Positions 33,042-41,150 are shown, counted from the first letter of the stretch. The stretch is DNA of 64,000 bases from Nocardioides sp. L-11A (GCA_029961745.1 CP124680.1:4836001-4900000), one strand, 5' to 3'. The notes: a model not told the origin generated them from the letters alone. Program-made: numbers and translations.

Positions 33042-33052
33042 AAAAATTGGGT
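33042..33052 (+). promoter_or_regulatory. EPS-locus shared motif, site 4, with kinase promoter
   Basis: AAAAATTGGGT; the -10 hexamer CATAAT at 33092-33097 lies about 38-39 bases beyond where the G-run would end and exactly six bases before the kinase ATG, implying a leaderless transcript. The G-run is shorter than in the other copies. Confidence 0.45.
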
Positions 33053-33103
33053 ACGTTCCCACCTTCACCGGCGAGAATCCGGCAGGCCGCGCATAATCGC
33101 GTC

Positions 33104-34714
33104 ATGACGCGTCCTCAACCGGGCCGTCAGTTCCGTCACCCGTGGGGGGTTTCTCGGGCGGTCACTCGACGGTCATCGCCTTTCCAGGAAGTCTCGAACG
33201 AGCGCGCGCCCCTGTGGTGGGCCCTGTTGCTCGCGGGACTGATGCTGCACCCGTACGCCGTCCTCCTCATGGAGGACCCGTCGATCGACCCGATGACGAC
33301 GGCCGGTCACATCTGCATGGTGCTCGCGGATCTCGTCCTGCTCGGCAGTGCGCTGGTCCTGTCCTTCGACGCCCGCCTGCGACGCAGCCTGATCCGGGCC
33401 CGGATGGCCACCGCCGCCACCCTCGTCGCGGTCCAGGACCTTCCGCTGCTGGTCATCTCGGTGGCCGATCCGACGCACGGCGGCCACAGCTACCGGCTGA
33501 CCACCGGCCACGTGGCGACGGTGCTCGTGGTGCTCCTGGTCTTCACCGTCCGGATCCGCGACCAGCATCCGCCACGGTTCAGCCCGCTGCTGGGCGGGCT
33601 CCTCCTCGGCGGCGTCGTGCTCGCCGTCCGGCTCAGCCTGCTCGTCCTCGACCCCTCGCCCTTCCTGTCCGTCAAGCGGGGCGCCGACCTGGCGGTGCTG
33701 GCCGTGGTCACCCTCGGGATGGTCCTGATCGCGCTCGCCCTGCTGCGCTCGTCGCTGCCGCGGTGGGCGGCGGTGCGGGTCAGCTGCGGCATCTTCGCGG
33801 TCTTCGGCGCCCGGGTGTGGTCGACCCTGTTCGAGGCGACCGAGCCCCCGCTGCCGGCGATGGTCGGCGTGGTCCTCTGCAGTGCTCTCCTCGCCACCAC
33901 GGTGGTCGGCCTCCTGCTCGCGACGCTCCACGACACCGCGGTCCGCGAGACCCGGTTGCTGCTGCGGGCCGCGCAGGCCGAGGCGACGGTGCAGCACGAC
34001 CGCGAGGTGGTCCACGAGATGCGTGCCGCGACGGCCGGCATCGTCGCCGGCGTCCACCTGTTGACCGGCGACACGGTGCCGCCCGGCCCCCGTCGGCTGG
34101 CCCTGACCCACATGGTCGACGTCGAGGCGGCCCGGCTGGGCCGCAGCTTCGCCGACAGCGCGGAAGAGCTCGACGCGCTCGGTGTCGACGACCTGATCGG
34201 CCCCCTCGTCGTCGCGCAGGACGCCCTCGGCCACCCGGTCGCCTGGCAGCCCGGCGGGCACCGCGTGGTGGGCCGTCACGACGCCCTCACCGAGGTCCTC
34301 AACGTGCTGCTGACCAATGCGCACCACCACGCCCGCGGGCACGCGACCGCCGTGACCTCGCGGGCGGTCGGCGACGTCGTCGAGCTGCGGGTGTCGGACC
34401 GCGGCCCCGGGATCGAGCCCGGCCTGCAGGACCGGCTCTTCCAGTGGGGCGCGCGCGGCAGCACGTCCACCGGGCAGGGCATCGGCCTGCAGCGCGCCCA
34501 TCGGCTGATGCTCGAGCTGGGCGGATCCCTGCGGCACGAGCCGCCCGATGCGGACTCCGGCGGCACGACCTTCGTGGTGACCCTGCACAACGCCGACGCG
34601 GACGCGGAGCCGACGCTGTTCTCCCCGGACGTGACGGCGCCGCCCCCACCGGTCCCGGCCCCCGCCGCGGCCCCCGTCACCGTCCCGGCCGCCGTCGCCG
34701 GCTCACGCCGATGA
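33104..34714 (+). CDS. Membrane sensor histidine kinase (HK2), paralogue of HK1
   Basis: 536 residues, built like the kinase at 10217: eight or so N-terminal membrane helices (YRLTTGHVATVL, RWAAVRVSCGIFAVFGARVW shared), probable phospho-accepting His304 in VHEMRA, and a GHKL ATPase domain with LLTNAHHHA, SDRGPGIEPG and GQGIGLQRAH. A Pro/Ala-rich tail of ~40 residues follows. Start ATG is supported by CATAAT six bases upstream. The stop overlaps the regulator start by ATGA, giving a normal co-transcribed pair, unlike the convergent HK1/RR1 pair. Confidence 0.87.
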   Translation: MTRPQPGRQFRHPWGVSRAVTRRSSPFQEVSNERAPLWWALLLAGLMLHPYAVLLMEDPSIDPMTTAGHICMVLADLVLLGSALVLSFDARLRRSLIRARMATAATLVAVQDLPLLVISVADPTHGGHSYRLTTGHVATVLVVLLVFTVRIRDQHPPRFSPLLGGLLLGGVVLAVRLSLLVLDPSPFLSVKRGADLAVLAVVTLGMVLIALALLRSSLPRWAAVRVSCGIFAVFGARVWSTLFEATEPPLPAMVGVVLCSALLATTVVGLLLATLHDTAVRETRLLLRAAQAEATVQHDREVVHEMRAATAGIVAGVHLLTGDTVPPGPRRLALTHMVDVEAARLGRSFADSAEELDALGVDDLIGPLVVAQDALGHPVAWQPGGHRVVGRHDALTEVLNVLLTNAHHHARGHATAVTSRAVGDVVELRVSDRGPGIEPGLQDRLFQWGARGSTSTGQGIGLQRAHRLMLELGGSLRHEPPDADSGGTTFVVTLHNADADAEPTLFSPDVTAPPPPVPAPAAAPVTVPAAVAGSRR

Positions 34715-35397
34715 CGACCGGGCAACCGCGGCCGATGCGGATCACCATCATCGACGACCACGCCCTCTTCGCCGAGTCGGTCGCGCTCACCCTGGAGGCG
34801 GAGGGCTACCTGGTCCGCCGGATCGACCTGACCGACGAGCACACCACGCTCGCGACGGTGCTCGCCACCGCCCTGCGCAGCGCGCCCCGGGTGGTCCTGC
34901 TCGACCTCGACCTCGGGCACGTCGGCGACGGCATGCGGCTGATCACCCCACTCACCGCGGCCGGCGTCGCGGTGGTGGTCGTGACCGGCAGCAGCGAGGG
35001 CGCCCGCCGCGGCGAGTGCCTGCGCCGCGGCGCGAAGGCGGTGCTGGTCAAGACCTGCCCGCTGCACGAGGTGGTCTCCACCGTCCGCCGGGCGCGGGAC
35101 GGGCTGCCCCTGATGAACCCACAGGAGCGCGGCTCCCTCATCGAGCTCGCTCTCCACGACCGCGACGAGGTCCGCGACATCCGGACCCGGCTGGACCGCC
35201 TCACCCGGCGCGAGATGGAGGTTCTCGGCGCCCTGATGCGGGGTGCGCCGGTGCGCGAGATCGCCCGCGCCAGCGTGGTCTCCGAGGCGACGGTGCGGAC
35301 CCAGGTGAAGTCGATCCTGGCCAAGCTGGAGATGAGCTCCCAGCTCGCCGCCGTCGGCGCGGCGTACAAGGTCGGCTGGCATCCGCCCCAGGGCTGA
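34711..35397 (+). CDS. LuxR-type response regulator (RR2)
   Basis: 228 residues. The receiver is complete: acidic pair in IIDDHALFAES, phospho-Asp in VLLDLDLGH, Thr in VVVTGSS and Lys in AVLVKTCP. The C-terminal LuxR helix-turn-helix reads LTRREMEVLGALMRG then IARASVVSEATVRTQVKSILAKL. It should be phosphorylated by HK2. It is the best candidate in the window for binding the motif shared by the polysaccharide promoters. The DNA-binding domain is close to that of RR1 (EATVR-QVKS). Confidence 0.9.
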   Translation: MTTGQPRPMRITIIDDHALFAESVALTLEAEGYLVRRIDLTDEHTTLATVLATALRSAPRVVLLDLDLGHVGDGMRLITPLTAAGVAVVVVTGSSEGARRGECLRRGAKAVLVKTCPLHEVVSTVRRARDGLPLMNPQERGSLIELALHDRDEVRDIRTRLDRLTRREMEVLGALMRGAPVREIARASVVSEATVRTQVKSILAKLEMSSQLAAVGAAYKVGWHPPQG

Positions 35398-35432
35398 GCC
35401 TGGACGCCCCGGCGCGGCCACGGACATACCGC

Positions 35433-35457
35433 ATTGGGGGCATGTCAGGCCCCTGAC
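35433..35457. promoter_or_regulatory. EPS-locus shared motif, site 5, plus GTCAGG palindrome
   Basis: CATTGGGGGCA resembles the shared motif. Directly after it GTCAGG-CC-CCTGAC (35444-35457) is a perfect six-base inverted repeat that could be an operator or a weak terminator for the regulator gene. The gap 35398-35509 leads to the glycosyltransferase/priming operon; TAGGGT at 35465-35470 is a possible -10. Confidence 0.4.
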
Positions 35458-35509
35458 GCCTCCCTAGGGTCGGGAGCGCCCATCAGCCACCAAGCTCCGG
35501 GAGCGCGTC

Positions 35510-35959
35510 ATGCGGGTGCTTCTCGTCTCCTCCTCGGGAGGACACCTCGCGCAGCTGATGTGCCTGCGGCCGTGGTGGGAGAAGCATGACCGGCACTGGG
35601 TCACCTTCGACACCGAGGACGCCGTCGCGAAGCTCGAGGGCGAGGACGTGACCTGGGCGCACCACCCGACCACGCGCAACCTGGTCAACCTGGCCCGCAA
35701 CTCGGCGCAGGCACGCACGGTGCTCGCCCGCTACGCCCCGGACCTCGTGGTCTCCACCGGTGCCGCCGTCGCCGTCCCGTACTTCTGGCTGCGACGCCGC
35801 CGGCACACCTCGTCGATCTATCTCGAGGTCTACGACCGGGTGGAGACCCGGACCGTCACCGGCCGGCTGTGCCGACCCGCCACCGACCTCTTCCTGGTCC
35901 AGTGGCCCGAGCAGCAGCGCCTCTACCGCTCCTCCGTCCTGGTCGGGGAGCTGTGGTGA
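35510..35959 (+). CDS. Alg14/PssD-like glycosyltransferase subunit
   Basis: 149 residues. The N-terminus MRVLLVSSSGGHLAQL is the signature of Alg14/EpsE/PssD proteins, the membrane-associated acceptor-binding half of two-part GT28-type glycosyltransferases; LVVSTGAAVAVPYF is the second family motif. It needs the Alg13-like partner encoded next, with which it overlaps by GTGA. It would add the second sugar to the priming sugar on undecaprenyl diphosphate. Confidence 0.88.
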   Translation: MRVLLVSSSGGHLAQLMCLRPWWEKHDRHWVTFDTEDAVAKLEGEDVTWAHHPTTRNLVNLARNSAQARTVLARYAPDLVVSTGAAVAVPYFWLRRRRHTSSIYLEVYDRVETRTVTGRLCRPATDLFLVQWPEQQRLYRSSVLVGELW

Positions 35960-36456
35960 GCGGACAGGCGCCCCTCGTGGCGGTCTTCCTCGGCACCGAC
36001 CACCACCGCTTCGACCGACTCCTCGACTGGGCCGGCCGGCTCCAGGGGCAGGGAGCCTTCCGGTTCCACGTGCAGTACGGCGCCACGCCGCTGCCGCCGA
36101 TCCTGGCCGGAGCCGCGCTGCTGGGTCCGGTCCCGCTGGCCGAGCTGCTCGACCGGGCCGACGCGGTCGTCACCCATGGCGGTCCGGGCTCGATCATGGA
36201 CGCGCGCGAGCACGGGCACCTGCCTGTCGTGGTTCCCCGCGACCCGCGACTCGGGGAGCACGTCGACGACCACCAGCAGCGGTTCGCGCGCTTCCTCGCG
36301 CGCACCGGCCTGATCGTCACGGCGTACGACGAGCAGGAGCTCGCCGCCCGGCTCTCGCTCGCCGTCCTCACCGGTCGGCGCAGCCGCGCCGCCCACCGCC
36401 CCTCGCCCACGCTCGCGCGGTTCGAGGCGCTGGCCGAGGAGCTAGTCCACCGATGA
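35956..36456 (+). CDS. Alg13/PssE-like glycosyltransferase catalytic subunit
   Basis: 166 residues matching the C-terminal, nucleotide-sugar-binding half of GT28 enzymes: VAVFLGTDHHRFDRL at the start and VVTHGGPGSIMDARE in the donor site, followed by VVVPRDPRLGEHVDDHQ, the conserved tail that contacts the donor. Works with the preceding Alg14-like subunit. GTG start overlaps that gene's stop, and its stop overlaps the priming transferase start by ATGA. Confidence 0.9.
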   Translation: MSGQAPLVAVFLGTDHHRFDRLLDWAGRLQGQGAFRFHVQYGATPLPPILAGAALLGPVPLAELLDRADAVVTHGGPGSIMDAREHGHLPVVVPRDPRLGEHVDDHQQRFARFLARTGLIVTAYDEQELAARLSLAVLTGRRSRAAHRPSPTLARFEALAEELVHR

Positions 36457-37889
36457 CCCTCCTCTCGGCCCGCGCGACGACGCTGGCGACGCCCGGCCGC
36501 GTGGCGACGCGCGGCCGGGCGACGGTCCACCGCACCGGCCGGGTGCTGGCCGGCGCCGATGCCGTGGCCGCGGCGGTCGTCGTCCTCGCGGCGGTCCTGG
36601 TCCCGGATGCGATCTCCCGCACGGGGCCGGCCTTCCTGTTCGTGCCGCTGTGGGTGGCCGCCGTGTCCGCGACCGGGGACTACCGGCTGCCCGGCCACCT
36701 GACGGCCCGCGCCCGGCGGCTCGCCGTCGCCGCGCTGGTGCTGCCCACGGCGACGCTGCTGACCGCGGAGGCGATCGGCTACCCGGTGTCCGCCGCGGTC
36801 GTGACGTCGGTATGCGTCGCCAGCGCCGGCCTGGGCGCACTGGCGCGGGGCGCCGTCGCCGTGGCGGCCCGCCGTGGTGTCCACCTCAGTGGCGTGACCC
36901 ACCGCGTCGTGCTGGCGGGGACCGCCGACACCCTGCCCGGCCTGGTCGATCGCCTCCACCAGTCGCGCACCCACCGCTTCGCGGTGGTCGGCGCCTGCGT
37001 CGCCGCGGGCGAGGCAGGCGGCCCGCCCGCACTGGACGGCGTGCCCGTCGTGTCCGGGATCGCCGCGTGCGTCCCGACCGCGCGGATGAGCGGCGCCGAC
37101 GCCGTGATCCTCGCCCCCGATCCGACGATCCCCGCCACCGACCTGCAGCGCCTGTGCTGGTGCCTGGAAGACGCCGGCGTGGCCATCTTCATGTGGACCG
37201 GACTGCTCAGCTCGACCGCCGGCCGCCTCCACCTCGACGTCGGCGAGCGGCTGCCGCTGCTCCACCTCGGCGCGCCTCGCCGCCTCGGCCCCTCCCACCT
37301 GGTCAAGCACGTCCTCGACCGGGCCGTGGCGACGGTGGCGCTCCTGCTGCTCGCGCCGGCGCTGCTGGCGCTCGCCCTCGCCGTGCGCCTCGACTCCCCG
37401 GGACCGGCCTTCTTCCGGCAGACCCGGATCGGCCGGGGCGACGCGCCCTTCACGATGTGGAAGCTGCGCACGATGTCGTGTGGAGCGAGCGAGGCCGTGG
37501 CCGGTCTGCTCGATCTCAACGAGGCGGGCGGCCCGCTGTTCAAGATCCACCAGGACCCGCGGATCACCCGCGTGGGGCGCTGGTTGCGGCGTACCTCGCT
37601 CGACGAACTGCCCCAGTTGATCAACGTCGCGCTCGGTCACATGTCCCTGGTGGGTCCGCGGCCGGCGCTGCCGTCGGAGGTCGCGGCCTATCTCCCCGAC
37701 GTCCGCCACCGGCTGGTCGTCCGCCCCGGCATGACCGGCCTGTGGCAGGTGTCCGGCCGCTCCGACCTCTCCTGGGAGGACGCCGTCCAGCTCGACCAGC
37801 AGTACGTCGACAACTGGTCGCTCCTTCTCGACGCGCGGATCCTGCTGCGGACCGCGGGCGCGGTCCTCAGCGGCCGTGGTGCGTACTGA
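36453..37889 (+). CDS. Polyprenyl sugar-phosphate transferase (WbaP/WcaJ type priming enzyme)
   Basis: 478 residues. The N-terminal ~270 residues hold membrane helices and a CoA-binding-like domain. The C-terminal ~200 residues are the bacterial sugar transferase domain: a membrane helix, KLRTMSCG, RRTSLDELPQLINV, GPRPALPSEV and RPGMTGLWQVSGRSD, with the catalytic Asp-Glu pair in LDELPQ. It would start repeat-unit synthesis by placing a sugar phosphate on undecaprenyl phosphate. Last gene of a three-gene coupled operon. Confidence 0.93.
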   Translation: MTLLSARATTLATPGRVATRGRATVHRTGRVLAGADAVAAAVVVLAAVLVPDAISRTGPAFLFVPLWVAAVSATGDYRLPGHLTARARRLAVAALVLPTATLLTAEAIGYPVSAAVVTSVCVASAGLGALARGAVAVAARRGVHLSGVTHRVVLAGTADTLPGLVDRLHQSRTHRFAVVGACVAAGEAGGPPALDGVPVVSGIAACVPTARMSGADAVILAPDPTIPATDLQRLCWCLEDAGVAIFMWTGLLSSTAGRLHLDVGERLPLLHLGAPRRLGPSHLVKHVLDRAVATVALLLLAPALLALALAVRLDSPGPAFFRQTRIGRGDAPFTMWKLRTMSCGASEAVAGLLDLNEAGGPLFKIHQDPRITRVGRWLRRTSLDELPQLINVALGHMSLVGPRPALPSEVAAYLPDVRHRLVVRPGMTGLWQVSGRSDLSWEDAVQLDQQYVDNWSLLLDARILLRTAGAVLSGRGAY

Positions 37890-37903
37890 GGCTCCTCTCA
37901 TGA

Positions 37904-37949
37904 GGCTCCGCACAGGCTCGGCGTTCGCGTCGCGACCGGCCGCGGAGCC
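37904..37949 (+). terminator. Possible terminator hairpin after polysaccharide operon
   Basis: GGCTCCGC (37904-37911) pairs exactly with GCGGAGCC (37942-37949) across a 30-base loop, 14 bases after the priming enzyme stop. The gap to the next, convergent gene (37890-38019) shows nothing else clear. Confidence 0.4.
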
Positions 37950-38019
37950 ATCCCCTCAGCCGGGTCGGCGACCAGCAGCGCCGCCAGCGAGAGCGTCGCT
38001 GCGCACGTTGGCCTGCCGA

Positions 38020-38811
38020 TCAGGCTCCGGTGAACACGGGAGCGCGGCGCTCGATGAACGCCGTGGCCGCCTCGACGCAGTCGGACGACGCGGTGGCGGC
38101 GGCCTGGCGGGCGGCTTCGCGGTCGAGGAGCTCGCCGAAGTCGTGGCGCTCTCCGTCGTTGAGGTTGGCCTTCATGCCGGCTAGGGCGAGAGGCGCCTGG
38201 GCAGCGAGCCGGGTGGCGAGCTCGAGGACGCGGTCGCGGAAGCTGTCGTCAGGAACGACCTCGCTGACCAGCCCGATGCGCTGGGCCTCGGCGGCGTCGA
38301 TCTTGAGGTTGAGCAGGCACAGCTCGCGGGCCTTGCCGGCGCCGACGATGCGGGGCAGGGTCCAGGTGGAGCCGAAGTCGCCGGTGAGGCCGGCGGAGAC
38401 GAAGGAGGAGCGGAAGACCGCGGAGGTGGCGGCGATCCGAAGGTCGCAGGCGCAGGCCCAGGAGAGGCCGGCGCCGGCGCAGGGGCCGTTGACGGCGGCG
38501 ATCGTGGGCTTCGCCATCTCGTGCAGCAGTCTGCTGGAGTGGTGGAGGCGGCGGAGGTCGGACTCCTCGGCGGCGACGTCGATGCCGTCGGCGATGTCGC
38601 CGACCTCGCCCAGGTCGCCACCGGCGCAGAAGCCCCGACCCACGCCAGTGAGTACGACGCAGCGCACGGCCGGGTCGACGGCGGCGTCCTCGAGCACCGG
38701 GATGAGGGCGGCGACCAGGCTCTTGGTCATCGCGTTCAGCCGGGTCGGCCGGTTCAGTGAGATCATCCGCACCGCACCGATCCGATCACTGAGCACCATC
38801 GGCTCGTCCAT
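38020..38811 (-). CDS. Enoyl-CoA hydratase/isomerase (crotonase family)
   Basis: About 263 residues. Crotonase features: oxyanion-hole strands GVGRGFCAGGDLGEVG and NGPCAGAGLSWACACDLRIA, then FVSAGLTGDFGSTWTLPRIVG. The second catalytic Glu of mitochondrial hydratase appears replaced (GDFGSTW), so an isomerase or variant hydratase is possible. Start: AGGAGG lies five bases before ATG 38811; a GTG at 38835 overlapping the upstream stop is an alternative. It follows the biotin-carrier gene, downstream of operator O1. Confidence 0.82.
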   Translation of the reverse strand: MDEPMVLSDRIGAVRMISLNRPTRLNAMTKSLVAALIPVLEDAAVDPAVRCVVLTGVGRGFCAGGDLGEVGDIADGIDVAAEESDLRRLHHSSRLLHEMAKPTIAAVNGPCAGAGLSWACACDLRIAATSAVFRSSFVSAGLTGDFGSTWTLPRIVGAGKARELCLLNLKIDAAEAQRIGLVSEVVPDDSFRDRVLELATRLAAQAPLALAGMKANLNDGERHDFGELLDREAARQAAATASSDCVEAATAFIERRAPVFTGA

Positions 38812-38831
38812 CATCCCCTCCTCGCTTCTCG

Positions 38832-39062
38832 TCACGGAGCCAGCACCACCAGCACGTCGCCCGCGGCGACCTGGTCGCCGGGGTGCACCCGCACCTCGGC
38901 GACGTACGCCGCGGACTCGGCGTGGACGGGGATCTCCATCTTCATGGTCTCCATGACCAGGAGGCACTGACCGGACTCGACCCGCGTCCCGGTCGCGACC
39001 TCGACCTTCCAGATGTTCCCCGGCAACTCGGCGAGCACGTCGACGCTCACTGCTTCGGACAT
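38832..39062 (-). CDS. Small biotin/lipoyl-carrier protein
   Basis: 76 residues, a single biotinyl-type domain with the attachment motif VMETMKMEI (Lys in MKM) flanked by the two hairpin Gly-rich turns (VATGTRVESG, VHPGDQVAAG). Such free-standing carriers normally serve acyl-CoA or pyruvate carboxylases, but no carboxylase subunit is in the window. The ATG lies six bases after TACGCT, and operator O1 sits just upstream, so it appears to be leaderless and TetR-controlled, with the enoyl-CoA hydratase downstream in the same transcript. Confidence 0.85.
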   Translation of the reverse strand: MSEAVSVDVLAELPGNIWKVEVATGTRVESGQCLLVMETMKMEIPVHAESAAYVAEVRVHPGDQVAAGDVLVVLAP

Positions 39063-39081
39063 GGCGTCAGCGTAGACAGGA

Positions 39082-39105
39082 ATTGACATTGACGTCAAAT
39101 TCAAT
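39082..39105. promoter_or_regulatory. TetR-regulon operator O1
   Basis: ATTGA, two bases, TTGACGTCAA, two bases, TCAAT: perfect match to the dyad consensus. Read toward the biotin-carrier gene, it is followed after seven bases by TACGCT (-10) and then by the ATG six bases later. It overlaps the 3' end of the MaoC-like gene. Confidence 0.75.
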
Positions 39106-39556
39106 GACCGAGCGAGACGAGCAGCGGGATCGAACCGGACTGGACCAGCTCGTCGCGCTGGTTGAGCAGCTCGAAGCGACGCTCGAGCACACCGGCGTCG
39201 CGACGCGAGGTCAGTCGGGCGCCGGCGATCTCCACCCGGACCCGGACCGTGTCACCCACGACGACCGGCGCCCGGAACCGCCAGTCGTCGACCCCGAGCA
39301 AGGCGATCGAGCAGCCCTCGAAGACGCCGAGGCGCGAAGCGAGACCCATCGCGACCGACAGGCCGAGCACGCCGTGCGCGATCCGCTCGCCGAACCGCGA
39401 GCCGGCCATGTGCACGGCGTCGGTGTGCGGCGGGTTCGTGTCCCACGACCAGCCCGCGAACCAGACGATGTCCGACTCGGTGATCGTGCGGCCCTGCCCC
39501 GAGAAGACCTGGCCCACCTCGAAGTCCTCGAAGTGCCAGACGCGCAGCGGCTCCAT
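39101..39556 (-). CDS. MaoC-like hydratase/dehydratase
   Basis: 151 residues with a hot-dog fold. FEDFEVGQVF opens the domain, and the hydratase-2 motif is visible as WFAGWSWDTNPPHTDAVHM with catalytic Asp and His, then FGERIAHGVLGLSVAMGL. It would hydrate an enoyl-CoA with R stereochemistry. Twelve bases separate it from the preceding enoyl-CoA hydratase gene, so the two are likely co-transcribed from the O2 promoter. Confidence 0.85.
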   Translation of the reverse strand: MEPLRVWHFEDFEVGQVFSGQGRTITESDIVWFAGWSWDTNPPHTDAVHMAGSRFGERIAHGVLGLSVAMGLASRLGVFEGCSIALLGVDDWRFRAPVVVGDTVRVRVEIAGARLTSRRDAGVLERRFELLNQRDELVQSGSIPLLVSLGH

Positions 39557-39567
39557 CCGGCGCGCCG

Positions 39568-40395
39568 TCAGCGCCCCGTGAAGTGCGCGGGACGCCGGGC
39601 CACGAAGGCCTCGACCCCCTTGCGGACGTCGTCGCTGTGGTTGACCACCTCGACGGCGTACTCCGCGTCGACCAGCGCCTCCTCGAAGCTCTGCTGGCGG
39701 GCGCGGCGCATCATCCGCTTGGCCATCCGCACCGCCAGCGGCGCCTTGGCCGCCAGCAGCGCGGCGAGCTCGGCGCCGCGCTCCTGCAGCCGGTCGTCGG
39801 GCACGACCTCGGTCACCAGGCCGAGCCGAAGGGCCTCGCGGGCGTCGTAGACCTCGCCGAGCAGGGTCATCCGCAACGCGGCGTCGTGTCCCATCGCCCG
39901 CGGGAAGAGCCAGGCCCCACCCTCGTCGGGGAGCAGCCCGACCCGCCCGCTGGTGTCGCCGAGCTTCGCGCTCTCGGCCGCGATCCGGAAGTCGCACAGC
40001 AGCGCGAGCGACAGTCCTCCAGCGACGGCGTGACCGTGGACGAGCGCGACGACCGGCTTGTCCAGGGCGTGCAGCAGGCGGTTGACGGCGTGCATGCCCT
40101 CGCGCATCACCATGCCGTGCCCGAGCTGTCGCTCCTCCCCCTCGATCGCCTCCGCCTCACTGCGGACGTCACCGCCGACGCAGAAGGCGCGCCCGGCGCC
40201 GGCGAGCACCATCACCCGCTCCTCGTCACTGCGCTGGTAGTCGAGGACCGCGGCGGCCAGCCCTCGACACAGTGCCGTGTCGTAGGCGTTGAGCACCTCC
40301 GGACGGTTCAAGATGACCCAGCGGACGTCACCACGCCGCTCTACGATCACCACGTCATCAGAGTCATCGGGCATGCTGAGCTGTTCCGCAGACAC
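39568..40395 (-). CDS. Enoyl-CoA hydratase/isomerase (crotonase family)
   Basis: About 275 residues. Crotonase motifs: GAGRAFCVGGDVRSEAE, then HGHAVAGGLSLALLCDFRIA and GLLPDEGGAWLFPRAMG, in which the Glu of DEGG may act as catalytic base. C-terminal KGVEAFVARRPAHF is typical of EchA proteins. I prefer GTG 40395, seven bases after TAAGAT and adjacent to operator O2; ATG 40374 is the alternative. Divergent from the TetR gene across the shared operator. Confidence 0.82.
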   Translation of the reverse strand: MSAEQLSMPDDSDDVVIVERRGDVRWVILNRPEVLNAYDTALCRGLAAAVLDYQRSDEERVMVLAGAGRAFCVGGDVRSEAEAIEGEERQLGHGMVMREGMHAVNRLLHALDKPVVALVHGHAVAGGLSLALLCDFRIAAESAKLGDTSGRVGLLPDEGGAWLFPRAMGHDAALRMTLLGEVYDAREALRLGLVTEVVPDDRLQERGAELAALLAAKAPLAVRMAKRMMRRARQQSFEEALVDAEYAVEVVNHSDDVRKGVEAFVARRPAHFTGR

Positions 40396-40408
40396 GATGG
40401 TGATCTTA

Positions 40409-40432
40409 ACTGACTTTGACGTCAGGTTCAAT
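40409..40432. promoter_or_regulatory. TetR-regulon operator O2 (autoregulatory position)
   Basis: ACTGA, two bases, TTGACGTCAG, two bases, TCAAT: two mismatches to the dyad. It lies between the divergent enoyl-CoA hydratase and TetR genes. Toward the TetR gene, TAGGCT follows after seven bases; toward the hydratase gene TAAGAT abuts it. Confidence 0.75.
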
Positions 40433-40482
40433 GAACGTCTAGGCTCGACCCCGAGGGGCCGACCAGGATCCGAGGAGGTCTC

Positions 40483-41121
40483 ATGACCGATACCGACGGC
40501 GACACGTCCGTCACCACGCTGACGCCGCGCGCCCAGCGCACCCGCGCAGCCCTGCTGGTCTCGGCGCGTGCGGTCTTCGAGCGCGACGGCTTCCACAACG
40601 CCCGGATCACCGACATCGCCGACGGCGCGAAGGTGGCCCATGGCACCTTCTACACCTACTTCGACTCGAAGGAGAGCGTCTTCCTGGCGCTGGTCGACGA
40701 GATGATCGCCGACCTCTTCCATGAGAACGAGGATCCGGGCACCGCCCGCGAGCACAGCAACCTCCAGCCGATCGAGCGACTCGAGCGCAGCAACCGCGAG
40801 TACCTCAAGGTCTACCGCGACAACGGCCGCCTGATCGCCCTGTGGGAGGAACTCGCCACCCATCACGAGGGCGCCAAGGCGCGCCTCGACCAGGGCCTGC
40901 AGAAGTACGTCGACCGCAGCGAGCGGCAGATCATCCGTCTACAGGGCGAGGGCCGAGCCGACGCCGCGCTCGACCCGCAGTACGCCGCCCGCGCGCTGAC
41001 CGGGATGGTCTACCGGTTCGCCTACTCCTGGTTCGGCCAGGGCCTCGACTACGACCTCGAGAAGGCTGTCGACAGCCTGACCCGGCTGTGGGCCAACGCG
41101 CTGCGGATGGACCAGGGCTGA
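40483..41121 (+). CDS. TetR-family transcriptional repressor
   Basis: 212 residues. The N-terminal HTH is typical: RTRAALLVSARAVFERDGF, then ITDIADGAKVAHGTFYTYFDSKESVFLALV. The C-terminal ligand-binding part is helical (NREYLKVYRDNGRLIALWEEL). GAGGAGG precedes the ATG. It is divergent from a hydratase gene with operator O2 between them, and five further copies of the dyad lie in promoters of this catabolic island, so it is the likely local repressor, perhaps released by an acyl-CoA intermediate. Ligand unknown. Confidence 0.92.
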   Translation: MTDTDGDTSVTTLTPRAQRTRAALLVSARAVFERDGFHNARITDIADGAKVAHGTFYTYFDSKESVFLALVDEMIADLFHENEDPGTAREHSNLQPIERLERSNREYLKVYRDNGRLIALWEELATHHEGAKARLDQGLQKYVDRSERQIIRLQGEGRADAALDPQYAARALTGMVYRFAYSWFGQGLDYDLEKAVDSLTRLWANALRMDQG

Positions 41122-41138
41122 GCCAAGCTCAGCCCTGG
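41112..41138. terminator. Bidirectional terminator hairpin between TetR and livF-like genes
   Basis: CCAGGGCTGAGC pairs perfectly over 12 bases with GCTCAGCCCTGG across a CAA loop. It overlaps the TetR stop codon. A further CAGCCCTGG unit lies at 41139-41149 and another covers the stop of the convergent ATPase gene, giving a short tandem array. Confidence 0.65.
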
Positions 41139-41150
41139 AACAGCCCTGGA

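Noticed and set aside
27500..33043. 1847-codon open frame antisense to the giant secreted protein
   Set aside because: It is very rich in Arg, Gly and Val with no domain I recognise, as expected for the complement of GC-rich coding sequence; the plus strand shows clear PKD, propeller and signal-peptide features.
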